From Lucinisca nassula (Eukaryota; Mollusca; Bivalvia; Lucinida; Lucinidae), in NCBI GenBank assembly GCA_963580285.1, contig OY757012.1, forward strand, positions 170,645,994 through 170,709,993: a stretch of DNA of 64,000 bases, read 5' to 3'. A program made the position numbers and the translations under genes. Of this stretch, positions 1 to 11,300 are shown piece after piece (the first letter of the stretch is position 1; every line of letters begins with the position of its first letter). The notes under the pieces are model-generated. The model was not told the DNA's origin, ran no database searches, and was given only the letters and a program-made list of their open reading frames with translations.

Positions 1-1212
1 GTAAAGGGTCACCCAAGGAACATTCCAGTGAAATAATTTCAAAATCCATCCACTGGTTAAGGAGAAAAAGTCGTTTAAAGGTTATTCTATTTTTAGCTCT
101 GGTGGCCATCTTGTTCACCCTAGCGGAACGGTTTGAGCAATTTTGGTAGAGGGTCACCCAAGGAACATTCCTGTGAAGTAATTTCAAAATCCATCCACTA
201 GTTAAGGAGAAGAAGTCGTTTAAAGGTTTTTCTATTTTTAGCTCTGGCGGCCATCTTGTTCACCTGATCCGAACATTTTGAGCAATTTTGGTAGAGGGTC
301 ACCCAAGGAACTTTCCTGTGAAGTAATTTCAAAATCCATCCACTGGTTAAGGAGAAGAAGTTGTTAAAAGGTTTTTCTATTTTTAGCTCTGGCGGCCATT
401 TTGTTCACCCGAGTGGAACGGTTTGAGCAATTTTAGTAGAGGGGTACTTAAGGAACATTTCTGTGCAATAATTTCAAAATCCATCCACTGGTTAAGGAGA
501 AGAAGTCATTTAAAGGTTTTTCTATTTTTAGCTCTGGCGGCCATCTTGTTCACCTGAGCGGAACGATTTGAGCAATTTTGGTAGAGGGTCACCCAAGGAA
601 CTTTCCTGTGAAGTAATTTCAAAATCCATCCACTGGTTAAGGAGAAGAAGTCGTTAAAAGGTTTTTCTATTTTTAGCTCTGGCGGCCATTTTGTTCACCC
701 GAGTGGAACGGTTTGAGCAATTTTAGTAGAGGGGTACTTAAGGAACATTTCTGTGCAATAATTTCAAAATCCATCCACTGGTTAAGGAGAAGTCATTTAA
801 AGGTTTTTCTATTTTTAGCTCTGGTGGCCATCTTGTTCACCTGAGCGGAACGATTTGAGCAATTTTGGTAGAGGGTCACCCAAGGAACCTTCCTGTGAAA
901 TTATATCAAAATCCTTGCACTGGTTAAAGAGGAGAAGTCATTTATAGGTTTTTCTATTTTTAGCTCTGGCGGCCATCTTGTTCACACGAGCGGAACGATT
1001 TGAGCAATTTTGGTAGAGGGTCACCCAAGGAATATTCCTGTGAAATTATTTCAAAATCTGTCCAGCAGTTTTGGAGAAGAAGTTGTTTAAAGCAAAAGTT
1101 GACGACGGACGGACGCACGCACGCACGCACGGACGACGGACGACGGACGACGGACAAAGACCGATCACAAAAGCTCACCTTGAGCACTTCGTGCTCAGGT
1201 GAGCTAAAAACG
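1..1212. mobile_element. Helentron/pearl-like element: 145-bp tandem array and tail
   Basis: Eight units with period 145 bp (unit marks GTAGAGGGTC at 146, 291, 581, 868, 1013, and the variant GTAGAGGGGTAC at 436, 726; one unit is 142 bp). Units 3-4 and 5-6 are nearly identical as pairs, so a 290-bp dimer was recently copied. The tail (from about 1100) has a GACG/CACG-rich microsatellite and ends in a hairpin, AGCTCACCTTGAGCAC/GTGCTCAGGTGAGCT, then AAAAA. The left end is outside the window. Confidence 0.75.
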
Positions 1213-1375
1213 ATGCTGGAGGACTGTTTTACTCATTCCATTTTATTTCAAATGTAACATGAAATTTTACCTTCAGACCCACACAAGGAAGTCAAGACAG
1301 AGACTGGAAAAACTTGAGAACTCAACTTGACCTAACAGCTACATACACTCTTGTAGCATAGAGAGTGTTTGTTTG

Positions 1376-1660
1376 TTTGATTTGAGGTTTAACGTCCCCG
1401 TCAACACTGTAAAGGTCATTTTGGCGACGTTGCTTCCAATTTTGTGGGACTTTTACCCGACATTGAGATGAAATGACATCTCAAGCCCTGTCGCCCAATG
1501 AAACCAATAGGGTTTATTAGCATGGGCGGTCCGCCTCGCACCGCGGTTCCTGGACAGGCTTAGATCCTAACGGTTTAACAGTACTAGGCCAGAATCAGCT
1601 GTGCGTGGAAGCATCATGCAGCCCATATATTTCTTCAAGCCCCTATGGGCGGGGGCCAAG
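1376..1660 (+). repeat. TTTAACGTCCCCGTC interspersed repeat
   Basis: About 285 bp: GATTTGAGGTTTAACGTCCC, CACTGTAAAGGTCATTTT, GACATTGAGATGAAATGAC, AACCAATAGGGTTTAT, GTGGAAGCATCATGCAGCCC, CCCCTATGGGCGGGGGC. A non-coding high-copy repeat, SINE-like in size. The TTTAACGTC start is shared with the 3' domain of the SINE at 27251, but no tRNA head is seen. At least nine further pieces occur in this window. Confidence 0.8.
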
Positions 1661-1785
1661 CATAGAGAGTGATAATAGATGCAAGTCATACACTTTCAGA
1701 CGGAAATTATAACAGTCACACTGAACAGTGTGTTAATCAAAGGCAATCGAAGTAAAATGATCCTCTTTGTATTCTTTCAGTATAC

Positions 1786-1998
1786 TTAACCCTTCTCTTG
1801 CTGAATATTCATTGTAGCCACACCCATCTCTGACTTTGAACCAATCAGATTACTTGATGTAATTTATTCCTACAAATTCATAAACTGAATGTCAAACAGT
1901 GTAGATCCTGATCAGATGGCTTCTTCAGAAGCCATCTGATCTGGATCTACACTGTTTGCTAAGACAGGGATTGTCGTGAACAGCAAGATAAGGGTTAA
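1786..1998. mobile_element. TTAA MITE type 1, piggyBac-like
   Basis: TTAA at both ends, terminal repeats CCCTTCTCTTGCTG and its imperfect complement CAGCAAGATAAGGG, 205 bp between. The centre (1893-1958) is a near-perfect 66-bp palindrome, AAACAGTGTAGATCC...GGATCTACACTGTTT. The TTAA target and CCC.. ends suggest mobilisation by a piggyBac transposase; none is encoded here. Confidence 0.85.
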
Positions 1999-2183
1999 TA
2001 CTAGAAATATGTAAATGTTCGTAATAAACAACCTTTAAAAGTCAGCACTCATATCCACTAGGCCAAAGTGGCCCTTAATTCAATATTACTTGATGCCCTG
2101 ATGCCTAACAATACACTCCACCTGTCCTTCACCCAACAACCCCTAAAAAGTTTCTCCGCTTTGTCAAGTGAGTGAATGCTTGT

Positions 2184-2413
2184 TTAACCAATTGTATGTG
2201 GGAAACCATTAAAGGGGTAGCTTGGCAAACAGTGCAGGCCCAGATCAGATGCAGCAGAATGTGGCGTCTGATCAGGGTCTGCACTATTTGCTCACAGAAT
2301 TTTCCATCAAAACTAGAATAAAAACGAAAAAATAGTCCTGACACTCATTATATGACAAATGGACTTGTCCAACATACAGCACCGGAAGAGCCCACCTGCA
2401 TACAATGGGTTAA
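2184..2413. mobile_element. TTAA MITE type 2
   Basis: TTAA at both ends; ends AACCAATTGTATG and CATACAATGGGTT. It is inverted relative to the copies at 5802 and 6309. The central hairpin (about 2226-2291) carries GCAGGCCCAGATCAGATG and its complement. Confidence 0.82.
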
Positions 2414-2889
2414 TATCTGTGCTTTATATGTGTCTAATTATGTGTGTCTAATTGACTAAGTACACAAAGGGAAAGGGACAATTCAATTTTACATTGTGTT
2501 TTTACTAGTCTACACTCAGCTTTCTCAAAGAAACTGCTGGGTATGTCGTAAAGTGTACCATTTTTTTCTGCCATACAAGAGTGAATTCTCAGTCAACCAT
2601 TTAGTTTTACTAAAACACAGGCTTATCCCTTCAAAACAAATGGACGGAACAGGAATAAGAAGAATATATACATACCGAATTCTGCTACATGTCATAATTA
2701 ACTGGAAAACTTTAAGGTGATACAGACTCTTTCCACTTCAACAATCGGAGTCTGCATTTTAATACAGTTAACCCTCTTTATACTGGCATTCGATATAATG
2801 AAAACATGTGTTATACCAACAAACCCTTAGCAAAGAAAAGGGAGGTGTTTGCACCAGATCAGCCATTTCTTTCCTTTATAAATAAACAA
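2414..2889. other. no feature recognised
   Basis: Unique-looking AT-rich sequence between a type 2 MITE and the mariner element. A 74-codon frame at 2496-2720 shows no family resemblance. Confidence 0.5.
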
Positions 2890-2891
2890 TA

Positions 2892-4232
2892 CCAGGACTG
2901 TTCAAATATGAATGCAAGTAGAACGTTTTCTCATGCACTAATGCGAAAATCACCTGGAAATAAATATCACAGTGTAGAAAAACATTTTACCTATACATTG
3001 ATACCAAACCTGTTAAAATCCGTCCACTTTAGCCATGTATATCGTTCGATAAAGACTGTCTACTCTTGTATACTAATACAAAACATGGTTGGAAGAAGGT
3101 CAGAGTACGCAGTTGAAATACGGTCCTATATTAAGAATCGTTGTATTCTTGGTATACGGTGCAAAGACATTTTTGATGAAATATGTTCGGTTTATGGGCA
3201 TAATGAAATGTCTTTTCCGACAATTTTTCGTTTGTGTAAGAAATTCAGCTGTGGGCTAGGCTCAACAGAAGATGCACCACATGATCGTCGGCCGAAAAGA
3301 GCAACATCTGCCAAGATGATTGCTAGAGTGAAAGAAATAGTTGCTACTGATGCACGATACACCACTAGGCAAATAGCTAGTATGGTGGGCATCTCATTAG
3401 GAGCAGCTCATACAATTCTGAAACGGGATTTGAAAATGAGAAAGATCTGTGCTAGTTGGATTCCCCATCTGTTGACAGATGAGCAGAAAAAGACATGCGT
3501 TCAGTTCGCCAAGAAGTTGCTTAAAAAGTTTCCAAATTACAATGCACGGCCTTTCCCTAATATTGTCACAGGTGACGAGACATGGGTTCACTTTTTTGAG
3601 CCAAAACAAAAGATTCAGGACAAAATATGGGCAACAAAGTATTGCAAAAGACCATGCATTGCAAAGCGGACCATGAGCGTCAAGAAGGTAATGTATGTCA
3701 TATTCTTTTCAAATCAGGGCCCTGCTATTCAGGTTGCTGTGCCTAAAGGTAAATCTGTAAATGCGAAGTTTTACAAGAAAAAAGTTCTTCGAAAATTGAA
3801 GAAATATTTCAAAGAACGAAGACCCGCAACTGGTTTGGCCAAAGTCATATTGCTACATGACAATGCGTCATCGAACAAGGCGTTCATTGTGCAAGACTAT
3901 CTGAAGCAGGAAAAGGTTGTTGAACTCCCTCACCCCCCGTATTCCCCTGACCTTGCCCCGTATGACTTTTATTTTGTTCCCGCGGCTGAAAAAATACCTT
4001 TCTGATCGAAAATTTGTACAGCGCAAACACCTCGGTTCTGCAATATTCCAGTGCCTTCATAGTATACCTCGAAAAGACTACCAAAATGCATTCAATGATT
4101 GGATCAGAAGACTGAAAGTTTGTATATCTGTTAAAGGGGAATACTTTGAGGGGACAAAATAAATTTTTCATCGAAATCTATCACGGAATCATTTTTATGT
4201 GCTTAGTTGCATTCATATTTGAACAGTCCTCG
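2892..4232 (+). mobile_element. mariner transposon with intact terminal repeats
   Basis: 1341-bp element flanked by TA at 2890-2891 and 4233-4234. The terminal inverted repeats (2892-2920 and 4204-4232, about 29 bp) share an uninterrupted 24-base core beginning AGGACTGTTCAAATATG, with one mismatch on each side of it. Size, TA target and the DD34D transposase inside fit the mariner branch of Tc1/mariner. Confidence 0.93.
3085..4162 (+). pseudogene. mariner transposase (DD34D), one frameshift
   Basis: Cut-and-paste transposase of about 358 residues, beginning MVGRRSEY at 3085. The N-terminal half has the paired helix-turn-helix (CKDIFDEICSVYG; TTRQIASMVGISLGAAHTIL). The catalytic triad is visible: D164 in VTGDETWVH, D259 in LLHDNASS, D294 in SPDLAPYDF, with 34 residues between the last two. 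Just after D294 the frame breaks: the first frame runs to a stop at 4003-4005, while the expected continuation (LFPRLKKYLSDRKF ... to a stop at 4160-4162) is in the next frame. The shift falls between about 3967 and 3985 and equals one extra base or two missing ones. The open frame upstream to 2806 overlaps the terminal repeat and is not part of the gene. The copy looks young but inactive. Confidence 0.9.
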
Positions 4233-4532
4233 TAGACCCTTTTTCAGAGGAAGGCAAACAAAAGTCCATAAAGTTCTCCCTTGCAAAAATGGCACAAAAA
4301 CTGCCAGATGTATCCATTCATCTATCTTTTTTAAGTGTATGTTATGAAAGAAAGAATCTGCTTCTACAGAGAAAATACTTTCCTTCATCAGTTATCCTCT
4401 ATATCAATTGCATGAACACCTTGACCTGATACAAATATTCTATCTCAGGACAAGTGAGCTTTATCAGGTCAAAGTCACATTGTACTTCTATGAACAGACA
4501 AAACTATAACAGTGTACAAGGGGATTAACTGA

Positions 4533-4698
4533 TAAATAGAATACCAGATTTGTGTCATTTGTTATCAAGTTTATCAGGCAAGGCTTTGAGAATGCTTGTA
4601 GAATCGCGAGGCTTTCTGAGCGATTCTACATGCGTTCTAAAAACTGAGCCTGATAAAGTTGATATCAAAAGACATGAACCTGGTATTCTCTATTTATG
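4533..4698. mobile_element. palindromic MITE-like element
   Basis: Two imperfect arms: ATAAATAGAATACCAGATTT at the left and the complement of the right end, GGTATTCTCTATTTAT. Inner arms contain TTTATCAGGC and GCCTGATAAA and end in a GTAGAATCGC/GCGATTCTAC hairpin. Target site not determined. Confidence 0.65.
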
Positions 4699-4966
4699 CA
4701 TGTCCTGATCAAAAATGTAGGAAAATTCATGTACATGATTCTGTATCAGTATTACTCAGTTTCCTGTATTCGTTCCCAATGACAAATGTGCAGACAATGC
4801 AGACATTCAGAAAATGAAATAAAGACGGCTGCAAGAAGTTACCAACAATCACAACTGCTGTACGTAGTAAAAATTAAAACAAACTCTTAACAAGAATTTA
4901 CTAAAAAGAACAACAATGAAGCTGATGATCAGTGAAACAGGTAGAGGAACTAGAATTGTAACTCCT

Positions 4967-5116
4967 GGGGCCAGTTGTTCAAAACTAACCACGTCACGCA
5001 AAAGCTGCTCACATTTTTTCAGCAAAAATACCAAAATTTACAATATTATACTTGCTAGAAGAGTTAACAATATGACCACTAACGAGCTAACGATGCTTTG
5101 AACAACTGGCCCCAGG
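4967..5116. mobile_element. MITE with CTGGGGCCAGTTG ends
   Basis: Begins CTGGGGCCAGTTGTTCAAA and ends TTTGAACAACTGGCCCCAG (20-bp terminal inverted repeats). It includes AAAGCTGCTCACATTTTTTC. It is an internally deleted relative of the longer copy at 8432-8672. Confidence 0.8.
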
Positions 5117-5299
5117 TAAGGAGAAGAACTGAGGATAATTATGGGATTAACGTTCTTTCTTCACTAAGACATATGAACCCTGCCAAGCGAATTTGTGTCT
5201 TCGAGCATTCCGTCATGACAAATTTTAACTGCGCATGCCCAGCCATTCAGAGGGGCCAGGGATATGGCTTTTTGTCTGAAGGTTCCTCTTGATTCACTG

Positions 5300-5385
5300 C
5301 TTGTATGAGCGAGCAGCGAAGGTTCTGGCGAGACTGCGCAAATGCGCAGGCTCGCCTGAACCTTCGCTGCTCGCATAGGCGATAA
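5300..5385. repeat. long hairpin
   Basis: Inverted repeat of about 35 bp per arm: GAGCGAGCAGCGAAGGTTC at the left and GAACCTTCGCTGCTCGC at the right, closing through TGCGCAAATGCGCA. GC-rich against an AT-rich background. Probably the centre of a palindromic MITE. Confidence 0.7.
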
Positions 5386-5464
5386 GTACCAAAATCGCTT
5401 GACGGGGCCCATATAATGTGGGAACTTACCACAATTTTATCAAGAAATAAGGAAAAACTATCCC

Positions 5465-5709
5465 TTAACCCTTAAGATGCAGAGAAAAACTACATCTGAA
5501 AATGTCGTCTGATTATGTCATCTGCTGAATCTTCTTGCAAACATTTTAGAAATGTTTTTTTCATACAGGCAAACATTGTTGACCCAGATCAGACTGCTCC
5601 TATAGGAGCAGTCTGATCTGGGTCCACACTGTTGGCAAACAAATTACTTTGGTAACCGGCAGATGGCAAATCAGAAGACAATTGTAGTGATTGGCATCGT
5701 ATTGGTTAA
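5465..5709. mobile_element. TTAA MITE type 3
   Basis: TTAACCCTTAAGATGCAG ... ATCGTATTGGTTAA, 245 bp. The central hairpin (about 5570-5637) is ACCCAGATCAGACTGCTCCT and its complement. It is related to 25466-25714. Confidence 0.82.
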
Positions 5710-5801
5710 ATATCCTACGGACAATAATTGAGATTACTTTACTTATATGGATACTAAAAAGCCTCATTGAGGCAATTTGAACACAAACCCACACGTTTCT
5801 A

Positions 5802-6032
5802 TTAACCCATTGTATGCTAGTGGACTCTCCCATTGCTATATGTTGGACAATTCCATTTGTCACATAAGGGGTGTTAGAACATCTATTTTTCGTTTTATTC
5901 TATTTTTGGTGGAAAATTCTGTTAGCAAATAGTGCAGGCCCTGATCAGATGCTGCATTCTGCGGCATTTGATCTGGGGCTGCACTGTTTGCCAAGATACC
6001 CCCTTAGGGGTTTCCCGCATGCAATGGGTTAA
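5802..6032. mobile_element. TTAA MITE type 2
   Basis: TTAACCCATTGTATGCTAG ... GCATGCAATGGGTTAA. It contains TATATGTTGGACAA, a T-rich stretch, a central hairpin (GCAGGCCCTGATCAGATG...) and GGTA/CCCCTTAGGGG near the right end. Confidence 0.85.
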
Positions 6033-6308
6033 GAAATGAGCAAGTTATTTCCCTTAGTACAGAATGTTGGGAGTGGTATAGTACAGTTAAGGAGTATGAA
6101 TGATATGGCCATATTTTTTATTTCTCAATTAAGTTATGGTGACTTGTAACAACTGGCTTGAAGAGGCAAATCTAACAAGTACCCACTTGGTGTTTCTAAC
6201 AAGCAATAAGCCAAATTGAAGAGGCAATTCTAACATCATGTTAGCAAAATTATCCTTTTCCTATCCTCATTCCTCTTCCATGTCTACAGCTATGAATAGA
6301 GCACTTTA

Positions 6309-6532
6309 TTAACCAATTGTATGCTAGTGGACCCTTCAATTGCTATATGTTGGACAAGTCCATTTGTCATATAAGGGGTGGTAGGCCTATTTTTTCGTTT
6401 TTTTTTTTCTTCTATTTTTGATGGAAAATTCTGTTAGCAAATGGTGCAGGCCCTGATCAGACGGCGTCTGATCTGGGCCTGCACTGTTTGCCAAGGTACC
6501 CCTTTAGGGGTTTCCAGCATGCAATGGGTTAA
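6309..6532. mobile_element. TTAA MITE type 2
   Basis: Same orientation and structure as the copy at 5802-6032, with TTAA ends, the TATATGTTGGACAAG block and the central hairpin TGATCAGACGGCGTCTGATC. Both copies lie within 730 bp, just beyond the menin 3' end. Confidence 0.85.
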
Positions 6533-7160
6533 TATTAAAGCACATTTCCAGCAGCCTTAATAGAAAAATATTTATTGTAGATGAAAATGAATGCAAGGAA
6601 CAGGAATATGAGAATGAATTTTTAAAATGATGATTAAAATAGTGATATGACATTGTTTTTTTTTCTGTTGTTTTTCTAAAAGAATTTAAAAATTTAACAA
6701 TTGTGATCATACATCCTAAAATAATATTAAAATGATCTGATATTCTGATATTTCCTCAGACTTTGTTGTTTTACCACATACTAGTACCATAAGTCTAAAT
6801 GTTGTGATGTCTGAATAACAAGACCTTCAGTTGGACAGGGTATCAGCTTATCAGCTCACTTACAGTCATGTCCTTGAGGTGGTGAAGTAATATATTGTCA
6901 AATTCTTGTCTGTTAAGCAGAAATGATTTCTGATAAGTGACTCCAAAGATATGAGTGACTGAAAAACTTGCATACAAACCTTTAATGTCAGTGTGACGGG
7001 GACACCAAATAGGACGCCGATGTGACACTAGCACTTATGCATTTTTCTTGTACCAGTGAGCTGAATGTTACAAATATTTAAATCAAAGCAAAATCCAGTT
7101 AAAGATAAGAATTATGACTATGCCATGCTACTATGTAAGATTTCATTGATCCTTCATGAT
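6533..7160 (-). other. MEN1: menin 3' flank / 3' UTR
   Basis: AT-rich, no repeat recognised. It probably holds the menin 3' UTR down to the AATAAA at 6571-6576. Confidence 0.4.
6571..6576 (-). terminator. candidate poly(A) signal of menin
   Basis: AATAAA on the minus strand, 585 bp beyond the menin stop codon. It is the first canonical hexamer I noticed downstream of the stop; no transcript evidence is available and AT-rich DNA produces this motif by chance. Confidence 0.3.
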
Positions 7161-8307
7161 TTATGAGATTTCCCTCCTAGAACGTTTTCGTGGCACACTA
7201 TAACCAATATCTAAGCCACGTTTATTATGCTTAAAATAGGTCTGGGACTGGGCGGTGAGCTGTAACATTATTGCACTCGTATTTAATTTTTCAGAAGAAA
7301 ACAGTTTCCGTAATCCTTTCATTTTCTGACTGTGAAGATTTAAAGTCGCTGGAACTGGTTCAAATTTCTCTTCTGTTTCTTCTTCTTTGATGCTTTCAGT
7401 ATCATTTTCTTTTAATTCAGCAGATGACATTCCAAAATGAGGCTCATCTGCTGCTGGAGCACTGTCTGGCTGTTTCCGAAACATCATCATGTCTGCTGGA
7501 CTTTCAGCTTTCAACATAGAATCGACTGTCATTCCGATGAATTGGGTCCCATTTGATTTTGAACTAAGAAATTCATTTACATCAACTCTTGCATCATATG
7601 TTGATGTTACAACAGATGCTGTTGTCGATGCACTGGTTGTGAAAGGTTCACCACCCGTTAATAAATAGTCCCTATTTAAAATGGATTCACTGCATGCCTG
7701 TGCTAATTCAGCAATATTTGGATTAGGAGTCTCGCTTTGACTCTCATCACCCACCTTAGAGACTAACTCTTCAATTGCTGACTTAATCTGATCCTCATCT
7801 GTGCTGCCATTAATTTTTGGACTAGGTTCTGTTTTCTCATTCTCAAAACCATTTGTTTCTGATATGGACTTCCTAGGCTTCCGTTGTTTTCTTCTCCCAC
7901 TTCCTGTTTTAGTTTCTTTCTCTTTCACTGAATCAGTTTGTGTTTTGTCTTCATCGTCATCACTTTTTTCTCCATCACTACTATCACTGTCACTGCTTGA
8001 TTCTTCCTCCTGTCCTTCCGCATGAATCTGAATACAGCTACGTACTCTTGGATCAAACTTACCCAATGAATATACTAGCTGCTTTGCCCAAACTGTATGC
8101 AAAACTGGAGTTGGACTGTCCTCCTCCCATTCACAAATACCGTCATAAAACTTGAGAAAATTAGCGTAAGTCTCAGTATCAAAGAGAATGGAGGAATGCT
8201 TGGATTCTGTAGTTGTTGCTACAACTTTAACCAAATTTGGAATCAATGTGTTAGCTACTTCAATAAACTCCTTGTAGATTTCTTCGTCATCTCTGTTGTA
8301 GTTGTAC
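7161..8307 (-). CDS. MEN1: menin exon 6 (last coding exon)
   Basis: 1147 bp after acceptor TATTTGCAG, through a TGA stop at 7161-7163. It opens with [25 protein letters not shown] and [18 protein letters not shown]. Then comes a long low-complexity region: a Ser/Asp/Glu-rich tract (about 445-480), a basic cluster [11 protein letters not shown] that could be a nuclear signal, and Ser/Thr/Glu-rich sequence. The conserved C-terminal block follows ([27 protein letters not shown]), and the end is basic (PRKRSRRE), a plausible second nuclear localisation signal. It corresponds to human exons 8-10 without introns. Confidence 0.95.
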
Positions 8308-11300
8308 CTGCAAATAGAAACAGAAATTAATCAACGCACTGACAGAACTGCTAGATTGTTTGTCTCTTAGTGTAGGCTGGTAAAATGCTCCTGAACAAGG
8401 ACTGAGACTATTTCGTTTGACCCTTAAATTCCTGGGGCCAGTTGTTCAAAACTAACGACATCGTTAGTTAACGTATCGTTAAAACTTTGTAAATATGGTG
8501 AATATGCTGAAATTTTTGCTGAAAAAATGTGAGCAGCTTTTGCAGATGCAAAAGCTGCTCACATTTTTTCAGCAAAAATACCAAAATTTACAATATTGTA
8601 CTTGCTAGGAGAGTTAATAATATGACCACAAACGAGCTTGTTAAGTTAATGATGCTTTGAACAACTGCCCCACTTTAGGTAAGTGTAGACCCTGATCTGT
8701 TATAATGAACAGTGTTATATAGAATTTAACCCTTGCATACAGGTGGACTCTTCCATTGCTATATGTTGGGCAAGTCCATTTGGCATATGAGGGGTCTCAG
8801 GCCTATTTTTTCGTTTTTATTTTATTTCTGACGCAAATAGTGCTGGCACTGATCAGACGCCGCGTTCTGCGGCGTCTGATCTGGGTCTGCATTGATTGCC
8901 AAGGTACCCCTTTAGGGGTTTCCTGCATGTAATGGATTAAGGTATTTACGAGCACGCTATATATAACTTGTATACCAGCATGCTGTAATGAAGTGCTGTA
9001 TAGAACTTTTTTTTCGTTTTTATTCTATTTCTGAGGCAAATAGTGCTGGCCATGATCAGACGCCGTGTTCTGCGGCGTCTGATCTGGGTCTACATTGTTT
9101 GCCAAGGTACCCCTTTAGGGGTTTCCTGCATGTAATGGATTAAGGTATATACGAGCATGCTTTATATAACTTGTATACCAGCATGCTGTAATGAAGTGTT
9201 GTAGAGAACTTAAGGTACCGTATTCCTCCCATTTAGCGCCCCTGCTCCTGTAAGCGCCCCCTCACTGTTTTTTCAAGAACAAAATAATAAGTGCCCCTTC
9301 TGCATTCGGAGGAAAAATTATTTTGGCTTACCTAAAGTAAAGATTTCAGCCTTTCAATCATCGCCGTATCTGCTGTAAATCATATCATGCAAGGTATTTC
9401 TAAACCCCCTGCTATCACAATGTCTGTGTTGACCACTTGGTACTTTACATGTCCTGATTCCACCATATTCTAATGGAAAACTACCGCATGTAATGGATTT
9501 TAAACTCTCCACTCTGGTAAGGTTTTTGTCTCTAATAAGCGCCCCTCTTTTTCTTAAGTTTTAAGCGCCCGGGGCGCTAAATGGGAGGAATACCGTATAT
9601 TAGCTATTTTTGTTGTATCTATCATGTATTCCAAGGTGTGAATAAATGGTATAGAACTGATCAGGAAGTTTCACCAGAATGCAGGTCATTGGCTGGAAAG
9701 AAAGATTCCCAAGCCCAGTTGTTAAAAGCATTGTTAATGAGTTTGCTAGTGGTAAAAATATTAACTGTTCTAGCAAGTACAGGAAAATTCCTATATTAAG
9801 ACCACCTTTGGAACTGTTCAAAAGTGGTCTTTAAGATCACTTTTGAACATTCCCAAATGTGGTCTCTGACCAGAGGACATTGTTTGCAGAAAACACAAAT
9901 TAAGAATAACTGGAACCTACTAAATAAGCTTTTTAAAAGCAGAATTAGTCTGAAATTTAGGTGGTCTTAATAGCGGAATTTCACTGCACAATACATGTAT
10001 CTGTTCTAAACTCCATTCAGAAAATCTGAATCATCGAGTTTTTCGTTTCTTCCTTTTAATACTCATTTTAGCCAATACATCACTATATGAAAGTTTTAGA
10101 CCTCAACCTCCGCCGATTTCTCCAGCAAGTCGTATGTCTCTGTGACAGTCAGGAGAGGCTGTGATTATTTGGAGAAAATTGAAAAACAAAGAAATGAGAG
10201 CACAGGCTAAGTCCATTTGACGATGATTGTCAGGTAAAATAATACATATTCAAATCCATGTGATGCACTTTATAAATAGATATGCAATTGCAACACACCT
10301 TATATTCGAATGGCTAGATAGTGGCTCATTAGGAACGGGGAGTCACTAGCGCGATGTGCTGTCAACAGTCGTCAAAAAGAATTATACCGATATTAGATGC
10401 GGTGTCACAGCTAATGATTTTCCATGGAGTGATCGTGCAAATTAAACATAGACGCCCTTGTAATGTACAAGAGCAGTGACCACTTCTATATATGGTTTAA
10501 AAGGGTGTGTCAAACCTGTCAGAATGTCTTAGTCTGTGAAAGAAAATCTAGATTTTGCAATTTTCTCCAAATAATCACAGCCTTTCCTAGCTGTCGCAGA
10601 GGCATACGACTTGCTGGAGAAATCGGCGGAGGGTGAGGTCTAAAACTCTCCCATAGTGATGTATGGGCTAAAATGAGTATTAAAAGGAAGAAATGAAAAA
10701 ATCGATGATTCAGATTTTCTGAACGGAGTTTAGCAAGTACAATATCTAATATTCTTGCACACCAGACAAGGAAATCCGTGATTTTACCCTGGGATAGAAA
10801 TTTATGTTCTGACCCTGGTGTTCCGACCCAAAATCGAATATAATCGCGTGTTTGATAAATGCACTGGTTGATTACGACCTCTTATGCGCCGTCATTAAGG
10901 TTGACGTCAAAGCAACGTCACTAAACATTCCTGCAGTGTCAACACAATATGGCGGACGTTGGTAACCGAAGAGACTGCAGCATTAAAAATCCGCTTTAAG
11001 AAATGGAAAATATGCAAGAAAAAGAATCCAATATGGGTGTGAGGGGTGGATAGAAAAATCCGTCCCTCGGGATCACTGTCCGGCATCACTCGGCAAGCCT
11101 CGTGATGCCGGACAGTGTCCCTTGGGACAGATTTTTCCACCCACCCCTCACACCCATATAAGATTCTTATATTCTGGTATAAGCCTCGTTGAATAAATGT
11201 GAGTGGCTTTTGCATTCGCAAAAAGCCACCCATCAATTTTTGTTTCTCAACATATAACTGATTTTGAAGTACATGTAAACCAAACTTTACAAAATATGTT

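Noticed and set aside
2806..3084. Long N-terminal extension of the mariner transposase from 2806
   Set aside because: It crosses the left terminal repeat (2892-2920), so it is outside the element's gene. Homology starts at about MVGRRSEY.
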